Shown piece after piece: positions 1 through 9,084 of a stretch of 64,000 nt of DNA; position 1 is the stretch's first letter; each line of letters starts with the position of its first letter. Origin of the DNA: an uncultured Lachnospiraceae bacterium (GTDB lineage: Bacteria > Bacillota > Clostridia > Lachnospirales > Lachnospiraceae); contig CAJUHR010000021.1 in assembly GCA_910586255.1 (NCBI GenBank), positions 19,151 through 83,150 on the forward strand, given 5' to 3'. A model generated the notes under the pieces. The model did no database searches. It saw only the letters and a program-made list of their open reading frames with translations, and was not told where the DNA came from. Made by a program: the position numbers and the translations under genes.

Positions 1-395
1 TGAGTTCTGGATTGTTTCATGTAGGTTTTTCTTTCATAATATTTCAGAATGGCGGTGCTGATATGGGGATTATAGCATGAAATAGAGGGATTTTCCAGAC
101 AGGAGGGGTGATCTAAGACGGGAAGCGGCTTTGTTTTACACCATCAATACGTATTATTTGCATCCCCGAGTGTAATCGCAATGATTTCATCCGGGAATAC
201 AAACAAGGTTTTGAAGTATTGTTTAAAGCCTGGTGTACAGATGAGAGTGGCGTCCCTTAGAATCCGACAAAGGAGTTTAGAAAGACCAACTATTAAAAGT
301 CAAGTAGATAATTGAAAAAATCAAAAGAAATTTTATAGAAAAAAGAGTACGACAACAAGACCTGCTGTCAGGCAGGCTGGAAAGGGAGGTAAATT
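1..395. other. Intergenic stretch, no gene recognised
   Basis: I see no convincing coding region, RNA gene or repeat here. Short open stretches occur in several frames but none has a start with a ribosome binding site and none reads like a known family. Because broken genes follow directly downstream, this may be the decayed edge of a mobile element. The last 15 bases carry the GGGAGG ribosome binding site of the next small gene. Confidence 0.4.
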
Positions 396-712
396 ATGAT
401 GAAAAAACAGAACAATGGACAGGCTTTTCTTGAAAATGCAAACGAAGCAGCATCAAAGATTAGAGACATTTATCATATATTTGGTGGTTATGGCAAAGAA
501 AACAGTCCAAAAGATGGTTACTTGGTAAGGTGTATGATTGTGTAGCGGAGATGATTTCAGTATATCTTGAACCAATTACAAGGAAAGAACTACATAGTGG
601 TGATCTTAATGACATAACATGGGAAGCAATGCACATGGATAAGGAAGGAATAGGGATTTTATTAAGAAATATTGTGATTCGACTATATAAATGGATTGAG
701 TGGACTGTCTGA
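396..712 (+). pseudogene. Small hypothetical gene split by a frameshift
   Basis: An ATG at 396 with a good GGGAGG ribosome binding site opens a 49-residue frame that stops at 543-545. A second frame, open at 530 and running to 712, continues directly from the same point and encodes 60 residues. Read together across a shift near 525-530 they would form one protein of about 100 residues, rich in charged residues and ending in a tryptophan/isoleucine-rich tail. I do not recognise the family. The layout suggests one small gene broken by a single-base change, although two overlapping small genes cannot be excluded. It sits just upstream of a decayed transposase, so it may be mobile-element cargo. 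Confidence 0.4.
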
Positions 713-783
713 TATATAGACAGTCTACAACATTAGGAAGGTAGATATTATGGCGATAGTAATTACTGTTAGTCATCTCTATT

Positions 784-1586
784 TTGACGCTGGACATCTT
801 CCGCTCGGTTCGTTTTGCCCACAAACATATGATTGCCAAATTGTCCGATACTTCGCTTAACGCATTTTACTATACACGGAAAACAGAGGCTTATGATCAC
901 TCTGCCTGGAATGGTGTCACTGTTTCCAAAGCAGTCCGGGCTGTTCCTGCCCCTTTGGAAGAACAACCGCTTTTTCTTTCCATTGATGATACTATGATCG
1001 AAAAATCCGGTAAGCATTTTGAGCTTTGTTCCAAATTGTACGATCATGCCGCCCATAATGGCTCCAATTACCTTAATGGACACTGCATGGTCAGTCTCCT
1101 GCTCTCTTTTCCGGTCTCCCTCCCGCTAAGACCGGAAAAAAGGGCCGTCCCAGACAGAAAGCGTGGGGACCGGATTTCGCCGGATGATATCATTTTGAAC
1201 AAACCGGAAAACGGCGACTGGCTGATTGGCATGGTGCCGGTCATCACGAACCTCTGCAAGGACAAAGTGGCATATGCCCTGGTTACTGCGCCAAAAACGG
1301 GAAAGGGAGCCGCCGTCTGTTTTTATGCACGGCTGATCCAAGAAGCATTTCCTTTGACTGGGAGAACAGCGCAATGACTTTGCTTCCTTATAGTAATGAA
1401 ACCTTTTCCGGGTGTCAGTCTGCCAGTGCCCAGGAAACCCGTTACGAAATCGGGCAGCAAATTCAGTCAGAAATAATTTTATGCGGTTTCGGGAAATTTC
1501 TCGAAACCATTAAAAATTGTTCTGTCCTGATAAATGTTTTAGAAAGCTATATTTTATCAGGATTTAAGGAATTTCAAAAGTTGTAA
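784..1586 (+). pseudogene. Decayed DDE transposase (IS4-like)
   Basis: The translation of 784-1377 contains the block SIDDTMIEKSGK followed by HCMVSLLLSFPV. These resemble the region around the first catalytic aspartate of IS4/IS701-type DDE transposases. The gene is broken. An in-frame ATG at 750 opens a different frame, the recognisable frame has only a TTG start, and the reading changes again near 1370, where a further open frame runs to 1586. The C-terminal catalytic glutamate region is not recognisable, and I could not identify terminal inverted repeats. I infer an inactive insertion-sequence remnant. The family assignment within the DDE group is uncertain. Confidence 0.6.
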
Positions 1587-1695
1587 ACTGGTGTGAGGTT
1601 TAGCATATTTCAAATATAAATTTTCTTTTTAGATTCTCCAAAAACCCTTGATTTTCTTTAAAAACAGCAATATAATAAATATCATAACAAAAATA

Positions 1696-1809
1696 AGTTC
1701 TTCGGGGCAGGGTGAGATTCCCTACCGGCGGTATAGTCCGCGAACCGCTCAGGCGGCCGATCCGGTGTGATTCCGGAACCGACAGTATAGTCTGGATGAG
1801 AGAAGAGAT
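1696..1809 (+). promoter_or_regulatory. FMN riboswitch (RFN element)
   Basis: The sequence matches the conserved RFN pattern in order: TTCGGGGCAGGGTGAGATTCC near the start, CCTACCGGCGGTA, then CCGACAGTATAGTCTGGATG, and a closing GAGAGAAGA. This aptamer binds FMN. It sits about 180 bases upstream of ribU and is followed at once by an intrinsic terminator, so control is likely by transcription termination when FMN is plentiful. Confidence 0.96.
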
Positions 1810-1860
1810 TGTGTAGCGGCCAGAGCCGGCTGTGGCATTTTCGGCTGAGAAAGTCTGATT

Positions 1861-1889
1861 CCCCGGATACAGAGCATCCGGGGATTTTT
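1861..1889 (+). terminator. Riboswitch expression-platform terminator
   Basis: CCCCGGAT and ATCCGGGG form a perfect 8-bp stem with a 7-base loop, followed by ATTTTT. It lies between the FMN aptamer and ribU and is the likely terminator that forms when FMN is bound. Confidence 0.9.
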
Positions 1890-1989
1890 ATGTGTGCCCG
1901 GCGGGCGCACATTCTTGTAAAGAAAATGCGTCTACATAATTCCTCCATACGATGAACTTACAAGATCTGATTTTAAGGAGGAAGGAAAA

Positions 1990-2628
1990 ATGAGAGAAAA
2001 AAGACTATTGTCTACAAAGAATGTTGTTGTTATGGGAATGTTAGGTGCATTGGCAGCGGTGCTTATGCTGTTTGAGGTTCCTCTTCCTTTTATTGCCCCC
2101 AGCTTTTACGGTCTGGATCTCAGTGAGGTCCCGATTTTGGTGGGTACATTTGCGCTGGGACCGGCGGCAGGTGTGTTGATGGAAGTGGTTAAGATTTTGA
2201 TTAAGCTGGTTTTGAAGCCCACCAGCACCGGATTTGTAGGTGAATTTGCCAATCTGGTATTTGGGTGTGCCATGGTTCTGCCGGCCGGTTTGATCTATCG
2301 TTTTCACAAGACCAAGAAGGGGGCAATGACTGCTATGGCAGCAGGGACGGTAATTATGTCTCTGGTGGCCATTGTGGGGAATGCCCTGGTTATGATTCCT
2401 TTCTATTCAAAGTTTATGCCGTTAGAGAATATTCTGGCAGCAGGGGCTGCCATTAACCCGGCAGTGGGAAACGTGTGGACATTTGCAGCATTTTGTGTGG
2501 GGCCGTTTAATCTGGTCAAGGGAGTGGTAGTGTCCTTTATTACCGCACTGGTTTATAAGAGAATCAGCGTGATGATAAGGAGTATCAGTATGGAGGGGCG
2601 AAAGGAAAAGCGCCAGGTTCAGGCATAG
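1990..2628 (+). CDS. ribU: Riboflavin ECF transporter S component RibU
   Basis: RibU is the membrane substrate-binding subunit of an energy-coupling-factor importer for riboflavin. It works with the shared EcfA/EcfA'/EcfT module, which is encoded elsewhere. The 212-residue protein is hydrophobic with about six membrane segments. It begins with a short basic stretch, followed by a first helix (VVVMGMLGALAAVLMLF) and the LDLSEVPILVGTFALGP block typical of ECF S components. The start is supported by AAGGAGG eight bases upstream. The FMN riboswitch and terminator directly upstream make riboflavin specificity very likely. A charged tail (residues 195-212) follows the last helix. Confidence 0.95.
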   Translation: MREKRLLSTKNVVVMGMLGALAAVLMLFEVPLPFIAPSFYGLDLSEVPILVGTFALGPAAGVLMEVVKILIKLVLKPTSTGFVGEFANLVFGCAMVLPAGLIYRFHKTKKGAMTAMAAGTVIMSLVAIVGNALVMIPFYSKFMPLENILAAGAAINPAVGNVWTFAAFCVGPFNLVKGVVVSFITALVYKRISVMIRSISMEGRKEKRQVQA

Positions 2629-2691
2629 ATAAAAAATCATGATAAAATTTTGCTGGTTGCTGTGAGCGTATGTGAACAGCAATCATACAAC

Positions 2692-2722
2692 GTAACAGCT
2701 TAAGGGTTATTTGGACTGTTAC
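2692..2722. repeat. Short palindrome of the GTAACAG family
   Basis: GTAACAG and CTGTTAC form an inverted repeat with 17 bases between them. The ends match those of the larger elements at 44779, 33573 and elsewhere in the window. A second imperfect hairpin (CAGGTGCCGG at 2730 with CCGGCACTTG at 2773) follows it and may help terminate ribU transcription. Confidence 0.45.
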
Positions 2723-2921
2723 CATAAAGCAGGTGCCGGGGTTGGCAGGTAAGATCATGTACTTGTCTAGTTCCGGCACTTGTGTTATTATTAGCCATAA
2801 TAAACCGTGACCGTTTAGATGCCATAGTACAGCATTGTTTCATCCAGGCAGGAGGATACCCATGTGAACGGTTAATGGGCCAATAAATATGAGGAATGAA
2901 GCGCAGAAGGGAAGCAAAGGA

Positions 2922-3971
2922 ATGGAAACAAAAATGTTTCGTATCAAGGATGAGGAAGGGGAGGAGGGGCTTTGCCAGGCTGCCAAGATTTTGCGTCAGG
3001 GCGGGCTGGTGGCTTTTCCTACGGAAACAGTCTATGGTCTGGGGGCCAATGCCCTGGATGAGGAGGCGGCCCGCAAGATTTACGCTGCAAAAGGGCGGCC
3101 ATCAGACAATCCTCTGATTGCTCATATTTCTTCTATGGAGGAATTGAAGCCTTTAGTAACAGAGATTCCGGAAATGGGAAGAAAGCTGGCCGAAGCTTTT
3201 TGGCCGGGACCTCTTACAATGGTGTTTCCCAAAAGCAGTCAGGTGCCTCGGGGGACTACGGGAGGCTTAGATACCGTTGCCGTGCGGATGCCGGCGGAAG
3301 AGACGGCAAGACGGCTGATTGCCATGGCAGGAGTACCTGTGGCAGCGCCCAGCGCTAATCTGTCAGGAAGGCCGAGCCCCACCACAGCGCAGCATGTGTG
3401 GCAGGATATGAACGGACGGATTGATATAATACTGGACGGAGGTCCGGTGGGGATCGGTCTTGAGTCTACCATTGTGGATGTGTCCGGAGACAAGCCGGTG
3501 CTGCTGCGTCCGGGAGCTATCACCCGGAGAATGTTGGAGTCGGTGGTGGGAAATGTGGAGATTGATCCGGCAATTTTGGGAAAGCCAGAGGAAAATATCC
3601 GGCCCAAGGCTCCGGGGATGAAGTACCGCCATTATGCGCCGAAAGCAGATTTGACTCTGGTGGAGGGGAAGGAGAGGCTGGTGGTGGAAAAGATCAATGA
3701 GCTTGTGAGAAATGAGACCGAAAAGGGAAGACGGGCCGGGATTATATGTACGGAGGAGACAAAAAAAAGCTACGCTCAGGGAATTTTGCGCAGTGTGGGA
3801 AAAAGAAGCAGTCAGGAAACCATTGCCCATAACCTGTTTGCGGTTTTGCGGGAGTTTGATGATTTGCAGGTGGATTGTATTTATTCGGAAAGCTTTTCCA
3901 GGGATGATCTGGGATATGCGATTATGAACCGTTTGACCAAGGCGTCAGGATATCGGACCATTTATGTGTGA
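2922..3971 (+). CDS. tsaC: L-threonylcarbamoyladenylate synthase (Sua5/YrdC family)
   Basis: This enzyme makes threonylcarbamoyl-AMP from threonine, bicarbonate and ATP, the first step in t6A37 modification of ANN-decoding tRNAs in the cytoplasm. The N-terminal YrdC domain (about residues 10-200) shows GLVAFPTETVYGLGANA and KGRPSDNPLIAH, the nucleotide- and RNA-binding signatures. A separate Sua5 C-terminal domain follows a linker containing PKAPGMKYRHYAPKA. At about 349 residues it is the long Sua5 form rather than short TsaC. An in-frame ATG at 2889 would add 11 residues, but the family normally starts close to the METKMF start chosen here. Neither start has a strong ribosome binding site. 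Confidence 0.93.
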   Translation: METKMFRIKDEEGEEGLCQAAKILRQGGLVAFPTETVYGLGANALDEEAARKIYAAKGRPSDNPLIAHISSMEELKPLVTEIPEMGRKLAEAFWPGPLTMVFPKSSQVPRGTTGGLDTVAVRMPAEETARRLIAMAGVPVAAPSANLSGRPSPTTAQHVWQDMNGRIDIILDGGPVGIGLESTIVDVSGDKPVLLRPGAITRRMLESVVGNVEIDPAILGKPEENIRPKAPGMKYRHYAPKADLTLVEGKERLVVEKINELVRNETEKGRRAGIICTEETKKSYAQGILRSVGKRSSQETIAHNLFAVLREFDDLQVDCIYSESFSRDDLGYAIMNRLTKASGYRTIYV

Positions 3972-3992
3972 AGGCAAGGAGGGAGGACTAAA

Positions 3993-4493
3993 ATGGAGGA
4001 CATGAAGAAACGGATGGATTATATTTCCTGGGACGAGTATTTTATGGGCGTTGCGGATTTGTCAGGGCGGAGATCCAAGGATCCTAACACACAGGTAGGG
4101 GCTTGTATTGTGAGTGAGGATAATAAGATACTTTCTATGGGATATAATGGGTTTCCCAGAGGCTGTTCAGACGATGAGTTTCCCTGGGGTAAGGAACAGG
4201 AGACATCGGATCCATACAGTGCAAAATATCTGTATGTTACCCACAGTGAGTTAAACGCGATCCTGAATTACCGGGGAGGAAGCCTGGAGGGGAGTAAGCT
4301 GTACGTGACATTGTTTCCCTGTAATGAGTGTGCTAAGGCGATTATTCAGGCGGGTATTAAGACAGTGATCTATAAGGAGGATAAATACTGTGATTCTCCG
4401 TCCATACGGGCATCAAAGAGGATGTTGAATGCAGCAGGAGTACGCTATTATCAATATGAAATGTCAGGAAGAGTCATCAAAATTCAGGTATAG
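3993..4493 (+). CDS. comEB: dCMP deaminase (ComEB-like)
   Basis: This is a zinc-dependent deoxycytidylate deaminase that converts dCMP to dUMP for thymidylate synthesis. The 166-residue protein has the zinc ligands and catalytic glutamate in THSELNAIL (His-x-Glu) and TLFPCNECAKAI (Pro-Cys-x-x-Cys). It also has the family block RRSKDPNTQVGACIVSEDN near the N-terminus. GGAGGGAGG upstream supports the start. It lies 21 bases after the Sua5 gene and 12 bases before the radical-SAM gene, so the three are probably co-transcribed. Confidence 0.93.
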   Translation: MEDMKKRMDYISWDEYFMGVADLSGRRSKDPNTQVGACIVSEDNKILSMGYNGFPRGCSDDEFPWGKEQETSDPYSAKYLYVTHSELNAILNYRGGSLEGSKLYVTLFPCNECAKAIIQAGIKTVIYKEDKYCDSPSIRASKRMLNAAGVRYYQYEMSGRVIKIQV

Positions 4494-4505
4494 GCAAAGG
4501 GAAAA

Positions 4506-6353
4506 ATGAAATTTTTGCTGGTGGCGGTCAACGCCAAATATATTCATTCCAATCCTGCAGTGTACAGTCTGAAAGCATATGCAGATTATGTTCATGAGCA
4601 GAAAAAGTGTTGGGGAGGCATGTGTCAGAACGGACAGAGCCTCCCCGGTGTGTATGAAAAGGTCTTATCCGGAAGAATGCCGGAAGAAGAAAACAGAAAA
4701 GAATATCCGCCGGTCTGTGTGGAAATTGCGGAATATACTATCAATCATCTGACAGAAAAGATTTTGGAGGATATTTATAGGAGAAAGCCGGATGTGGTTG
4801 GATTTTCCTGTTATATCTGGAATATAAATGTTATTTGGGAGTTGGTGGCTGACCTTCACAAGGTGCTGTCTGAGACTGATATCTGGCTGGGAGGTCCGGA
4901 GGTATCCTTTGACGGCCTGGCTCTGTTGAATAGGAACCAGGAGCTTTTTGGGGTGATGAAGGGAGAGGGGGAGGAGACCTTTGCGGCCCTTCTGCGCTGT
5001 TACCGGCTTTTGGGGACTTCTGTGAGAAAAAGAGAGAATGTGATCTTCGGGCAGGGAAAAGGCGGGGCTGATGATGATCTGGGAAATTTTTGGAGCAGGC
5101 TTTCAGATCTACCAGGAATCGTATTCCGCGGGGAAAATGGAGAGATTCTGGACAGGGAAATGCCGCCGGTATCGGATCTGGGGAGGATTCCTTTCCCCTT
5201 TCAGAACATAGATGAATTTGAAAATCGAATCATCTATTACGAGAGCAGCCGGGGATGTCCCTTTTCCTGCAGCTATTGTCTGTCATCCATTGACAAGTCG
5301 GTCCGGTTTCGGGATTTGGAGCTGATAAAACAGGAGCTGGATTTTTTTCTGGAACAGAGGGTTCCTCAGGTGAAATTTGTGGACAGGACCTTTAACTGTA
5401 ATAAGGAGCATGCCATGGCTGTATGGCGGCATATTTTGGATCATGACAACGGGGTAACAAATTTCCATTTTGAGATTGCCGCCGATTTGATGGATGAGGA
5501 GGAGCTTTCCCTGATTGGCAAAATGCGGCCGGGACTGATGCAGTTTGAAATCGGGGTGCAGAGCACCAATCCCCGTACAATCAGGGCAATTCACAGAAAA
5601 ACCGATTTAGAAAGGGTCCGTTGGGTAGTTGACCGGATTAACGCCGGACATAATATTCATCAGCATCTGGATCTGATTGTGGGGCTTCCCTATGAAGACT
5701 ACGAGAGTTTTCATCGTTCATTTAATGATGTATATGCAATGAAGCCGGAACAGCTTCAGGTGGGATTTTTGAAGGTGTTAAAAGGCTCTCTTATGTATTT
5801 TACGGCTCAGGAATATGGGATGGCCTACCGGGAAAAACCGCCCTATGAGATTTTGTCTACCAGGTGGCTTTCTTATGAGGAGATTATCCGCTTAAAGGCA
5901 GTGGAAGACATGGTGGAGATTTACTATAACAGCGGTCAGTTTGCAGGTACATTAAAGCTATTGGCGGAACAGTTTGAGGATGCTTTTTTGCTGTATGAGC
6001 GTCTGGCCGGATTTTACGAAAAGAAAGGTCTGAGCGGGCAGAATCATAGCCGAATGGCAAAATATGAGATCCTGCATCAGTTTATTTTGGAGACAGTGAG
6101 CCGGGAGGAAATCGGTCGGATGGAAGATATGCTGGTATATGACTGTTATCTCCGTGAAAACTGTAAAAGCCGTCCGGTTTTTGCTCTGGAACAGAGACCG
6201 TACAAGGAGAGAATCCGCAGCCTGGTTCCGGAACAGAAAAGCCTGGGAACACAGATTCATGTGGAGGTATTTCGCTCCGGTGAAATTTGGCTGTTTGACT
6301 ACCGGCACAGGAATCCGCTCACAAGAAATGCAGCGGTAAGGAGGCTTCAATGA
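4506..6353 (+). CDS. B12-binding-domain radical SAM protein (DUF4080 type)
   Basis: The 615-residue protein has an N-terminal cobalamin-binding-like Rossmann region (about residues 1-160, including VGFSCYIWN and LGGPEVSFD). A radical SAM core follows, with ESSRGCPFSCSYC at about residues 245-257 supplying the three cluster cysteines. The C-terminal third is the extension seen in the BchE-like DUF4080 group. These enzymes cleave S-adenosylmethionine to start radical chemistry, but the substrate of this subgroup is not established and nothing nearby reveals it. The start follows an AAAGGG ribosome binding site. The stop overlaps the exonuclease start by four bases, indicating translational coupling. 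Confidence 0.88.
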   Translation: MKFLLVAVNAKYIHSNPAVYSLKAYADYVHEQKKCWGGMCQNGQSLPGVYEKVLSGRMPEEENRKEYPPVCVEIAEYTINHLTEKILEDIYRRKPDVVGFSCYIWNINVIWELVADLHKVLSETDIWLGGPEVSFDGLALLNRNQELFGVMKGEGEETFAALLRCYRLLGTSVRKRENVIFGQGKGGADDDLGNFWSRLSDLPGIVFRGENGEILDREMPPVSDLGRIPFPFQNIDEFENRIIYYESSRGCPFSCSYCLSSIDKSVRFRDLELIKQELDFFLEQRVPQVKFVDRTFNCNKEHAMAVWRHILDHDNGVTNFHFEIAADLMDEEELSLIGKMRPGLMQFEIGVQSTNPRTIRAIHRKTDLERVRWVVDRINAGHNIHQHLDLIVGLPYEDYESFHRSFNDVYAMKPEQLQVGFLKVLKGSLMYFTAQEYGMAYREKPPYEILSTRWLSYEEIIRLKAVEDMVEIYYNSGQFAGTLKLLAEQFEDAFLLYERLAGFYEKKGLSGQNHSRMAKYEILHQFILETVSREEIGRMEDMLVYDCYLRENCKSRPVFALEQRPYKERIRSLVPEQKSLGTQIHVEVFRSGEIWLFDYRHRNPLTRNAAVRRLQ

Positions 6354-7141
6354 GCATGGACCATGAGCAGATAACAGAAAAAAATGCATTTGTGGAGAAC
6401 AATTATATTGCCATTGATTTGGAGACCACAGGACTGGACGCCAAAAGGGATAAAATCATTGAGATCGGGGTTATCCGTATCCTGGATGGCAAAAAAGCCG
6501 GAGAGTATCATTCCATGGTCAATCCTCACAGAGAATTGGAAGAACGAATCACAGAATTGACGGGAATTACCTGTGAGATGGTGGAAAATGCTCCGGATAT
6601 TGGAGATATTCTTGGAGATATTCTGGAATTTTGTGGAAATTTTCCTCTGTTGGGCCATCATGTGATTTTTGATTACAGTTTTTTGAAACGGGCCATGGTC
6701 AATCATGGATTTTCTTTTGACAGAAAGGGAATCGATACGCTGAAGCTGTGCCGATGCTTTATGGAGGAGGGAGAGTCCAAAAGCCTGGAGGCGGCCTGCG
6801 CCCGATTTGGCATTGAAAGGCAGCAGGCTCACCGGGCACTGGGAGATGCCTGGGATGCCCACTGCCTATATCAGAAGCTGGTAAGAGAATTTGGAAATAA
6901 ATTGGAGAGCAGAGGGGCCGAAAATGCAGATAAGCAGAAAGGTATGGAAGCATTTGCGGCAAAACCCATGATTTACAAGGTAAAAAGGGAACAGCCGGCA
7001 TCGAAAAAGCAAAAAGAGGACTTGCGGTATTTACTAAAATATCATAAAATAGATTTGCCTGTGGAGATAGATTTTCTGAGCCGCAATGAGGTGTCCCGGC
7101 TCAAGGACAAAATTATCTCTCAATATGGCAGAATTTCATAA
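6350..7141 (+). CDS. 3'-5' exonuclease, DnaQ/PolC epsilon type
   Basis: This is a DEDDh-family 3'-5' exonuclease. Exo I is AIDLETTGLD (Asp23, Glu25), Exo II is LLGHHVIFDYSFL and Exo III is QQAHRALGDAWDA with the catalytic His and Asp. The domain covers about residues 18-180. The remaining ~80 residues are basic and may bind nucleic acid or a partner, but I do not recognise them. It is a stand-alone exonuclease rather than part of PolC. AAGGAGG lies inside the preceding gene just before the start, and the two genes overlap by four bases. A role in DNA repair or proofreading is inferred from the family. Confidence 0.9.
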   Translation: MSMDHEQITEKNAFVENNYIAIDLETTGLDAKRDKIIEIGVIRILDGKKAGEYHSMVNPHRELEERITELTGITCEMVENAPDIGDILGDILEFCGNFPLLGHHVIFDYSFLKRAMVNHGFSFDRKGIDTLKLCRCFMEEGESKSLEAACARFGIERQQAHRALGDAWDAHCLYQKLVREFGNKLESRGAENADKQKGMEAFAAKPMIYKVKREQPASKKQKEDLRYLLKYHKIDLPVEIDFLSRNEVSRLKDKIISQYGRIS

Positions 7142-7176
7142 GGTTTTTAAAATCAGCAAAAGAGGTGAATATAAAA

Positions 7177-7281
7177 ATGGATAATAAAAAGAAAAAGCTT
7201 ATTTCAACCATTATCGTGATTATTCTGGTGCTGGCCATGATTATACCGACAGTGGCAGGTGCATTGACCATGTTTGCCTGA
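7177..7281 (+). CDS. 34-residue single-helix membrane protein
   Basis: An ATG at 7177 preceded by AGAGGTG opens a 34-residue frame. It encodes a lysine-rich N-terminus (MDNKKKKL), one hydrophobic helix of about 20 residues and the short ending GALTMFA. The shape is that of a tiny single-pass membrane protein with the N-terminus inside. It fills the gap between the exonuclease and the VanW gene with normal spacing. I cannot assign a function. A non-coding leader is the alternative, but the ribosome binding site and uniform hydrophobicity favour a real gene. Confidence 0.6.
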   Translation: MDNKKKKLISTIIVIILVLAMIIPTVAGALTMFA

Positions 7282-7343
7282 GTGAGGAAGGACTTAACAG
7301 ATGTCTGACTTGGGATTTTAGGGAAAGAGAATGTGGAGGGATT

Positions 7344-9077
7344 ATGAAAAAAGCACATATAATGGGCACCCTTTTTGCCGCGGCTGCCGCGGCTGTATTT
7401 TTCGCCGGACCGGTATATGCAAAAGAAAAAACCATGCCGGAGGGGTTTTTTGTGGGTGAGGCCGATTTGGGCGGCATGACAAAAGAGGAGGCAATGGACG
7501 CCGTTGCCGCAGAGGTAAACCGACTGGAAAATCGAAAAGTCGTACTGGATATTGCCGGAAATGAGGCATCGGTTACGGCCGGAAAGCTGGGATTGTCTTG
7601 GGGAAATACGGACGTGGTGGAAAAGGCCATGGACCAGGTGTCCTCCGGCAATCTGGTAAGGCAGTACATGGTGCGGAAGGATATGGAGAAAAGTCCGGTT
7701 CACATTCCTCTGGAAACCGTGGTTGATGAGGGAAAGGTGGATACCTTTATCAGAAAGCAAACAGAAGGGCTGATGGAGGAGCCGCAAAATGCATCCATTG
7801 TCCGGGTGGACGGAGCTTTTCAGATTACACCGGGAGTGTCCGGAAAGGTAGTGGATATAGGGGCCACCAAGCTTGCTCTTGATCAGGCGCTTTTTGAAAC
7901 TTCAGGAGATGAGGTGAGGGCAGTGGCTGTTATCGATGAGCGGGACCCGGATATTATGGAGGAGGATCTGGCATCGATTCAGGATGTTCTTGGAACCTTT
8001 ACGACAGATTTCAGCAGCAGCGGCTCCTCCCGGTCAGGAAATCTCTCCAACGGGGCCTCCAAGATCAATGGCCATGTACTATTGCCGGGAGAAACCTTAT
8101 CCGGATATGAATGTATGCATCCTTTCACTACGGCCAATGGATATTATACAGCGGCGGCCTATGAGGGAGGACGGGTTGTAGACAGTATCGGAGGCGGTGT
8201 CTGTCAAATTGCCACCACACTTTACAACGCGGCGCTGCGGGCGGAGTTAGAGATTACCCAGAGACAGAATCATTCCATGATTGTGGGATATGTTAAGCCG
8301 TCTATGGATGCGGCCATTGCAGGCACAGTGAAGGATATCAAGATTACTAACAACTACAGTACACCGATTTATGTGGAAGGCTATACGGAGAACAGGAAGC
8401 TGACCTTTACCATCTATGGAAAGGAGACACGCCCATCTAACCGGACGGTGGAATATGTGTCCGAGACCTTAAGCTCCTTTAGTGCCGGAGAGCCCATGGA
8501 GCAGGTGGATCCGTCCATGGCTCCAGGTGCAAGACGGCAGGTGCAATCTGCCCACCGGGGGGTCAAATCCCGCTTATGGAAGGTAGTGACCGTGGACGGT
8601 GTGGAGACAGAGAGGACCCTGCTCCACACGGATACCTATAATGCATCCAAGGCCATCGTGCTGGTAGGCCCGCCGGCTCCGGTTCCGACCCCGCCGGTTC
8701 CTGAGATTCCTCAGGAAATTCAGGCTCAGCCCCAGGAGACAGAGCCTGTCGAGACAGAGGAAAACACGGTTAAAGGCCCCGGTGCGTCATCGGGAACCTC
8801 CTCCGCCGGTCCGGCCGAAACACAGACACAAACTCCGCCTGCGGGTACCGGGGATACTTCGTCTTCCGGGTCTGCAGAAACACCGGATTCGTCCGGAGCG
8901 GCGGAGACACCGGCGCCGTCCGGCAATGCCGCAGCGCCGGCTCCTGACACCTCGGCAGCCCCGGCAGAACCCCCGGCTCCCAGCATCCCGGAGACTCCCG
9001 CCGCCAGCACTCCGGCGCCGCCAGAGACCCCGGCGCCGGCCGCCGGTTCCGGGGAGACTCCGGCTCCAACGGAGTGA
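7344..9077 (+). CDS. VanW-family surface protein with Pro/Ala/Thr-rich tail
   Basis: The 577-residue protein starts with a signal peptide (KKAHIMGTLFAAAAAAVFFAGPVYA). Next come a peptidoglycan-binding-like region (about residues 30-200) and a VanW domain (about 235-370) carrying LPGETLSGYE and GGGVCQIATTLYNAALRAE. The last ~150 residues are low-complexity Pro/Ala/Thr/Ser/Glu repeats (PAPSG, ETPAP), which probably span or decorate the cell wall. VanW proteins are named from vancomycin-resistance clusters, but most are general envelope proteins of unknown activity, and no van genes are nearby. GGAGGG upstream supports the start. The tail has high local GC, probably from repeat expansion. Confidence 0.88.
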   Translation: MKKAHIMGTLFAAAAAAVFFAGPVYAKEKTMPEGFFVGEADLGGMTKEEAMDAVAAEVNRLENRKVVLDIAGNEASVTAGKLGLSWGNTDVVEKAMDQVSSGNLVRQYMVRKDMEKSPVHIPLETVVDEGKVDTFIRKQTEGLMEEPQNASIVRVDGAFQITPGVSGKVVDIGATKLALDQALFETSGDEVRAVAVIDERDPDIMEEDLASIQDVLGTFTTDFSSSGSSRSGNLSNGASKINGHVLLPGETLSGYECMHPFTTANGYYTAAAYEGGRVVDSIGGGVCQIATTLYNAALRAELEITQRQNHSMIVGYVKPSMDAAIAGTVKDIKITNNYSTPIYVEGYTENRKLTFTIYGKETRPSNRTVEYVSETLSSFSAGEPMEQVDPSMAPGARRQVQSAHRGVKSRLWKVVTVDGVETERTLLHTDTYNASKAIVLVGPPAPVPTPPVPEIPQEIQAQPQETEPVETEENTVKGPGASSGTSSAGPAETQTQTPPAGTGDTSSSGSAETPDSSGAAETPAPSGNAAAPAPDTSAAPAEPPAPSIPETPAASTPAPPETPAPAAGSGETPAPTE

Positions 9078-9084
9078 TAACCGT

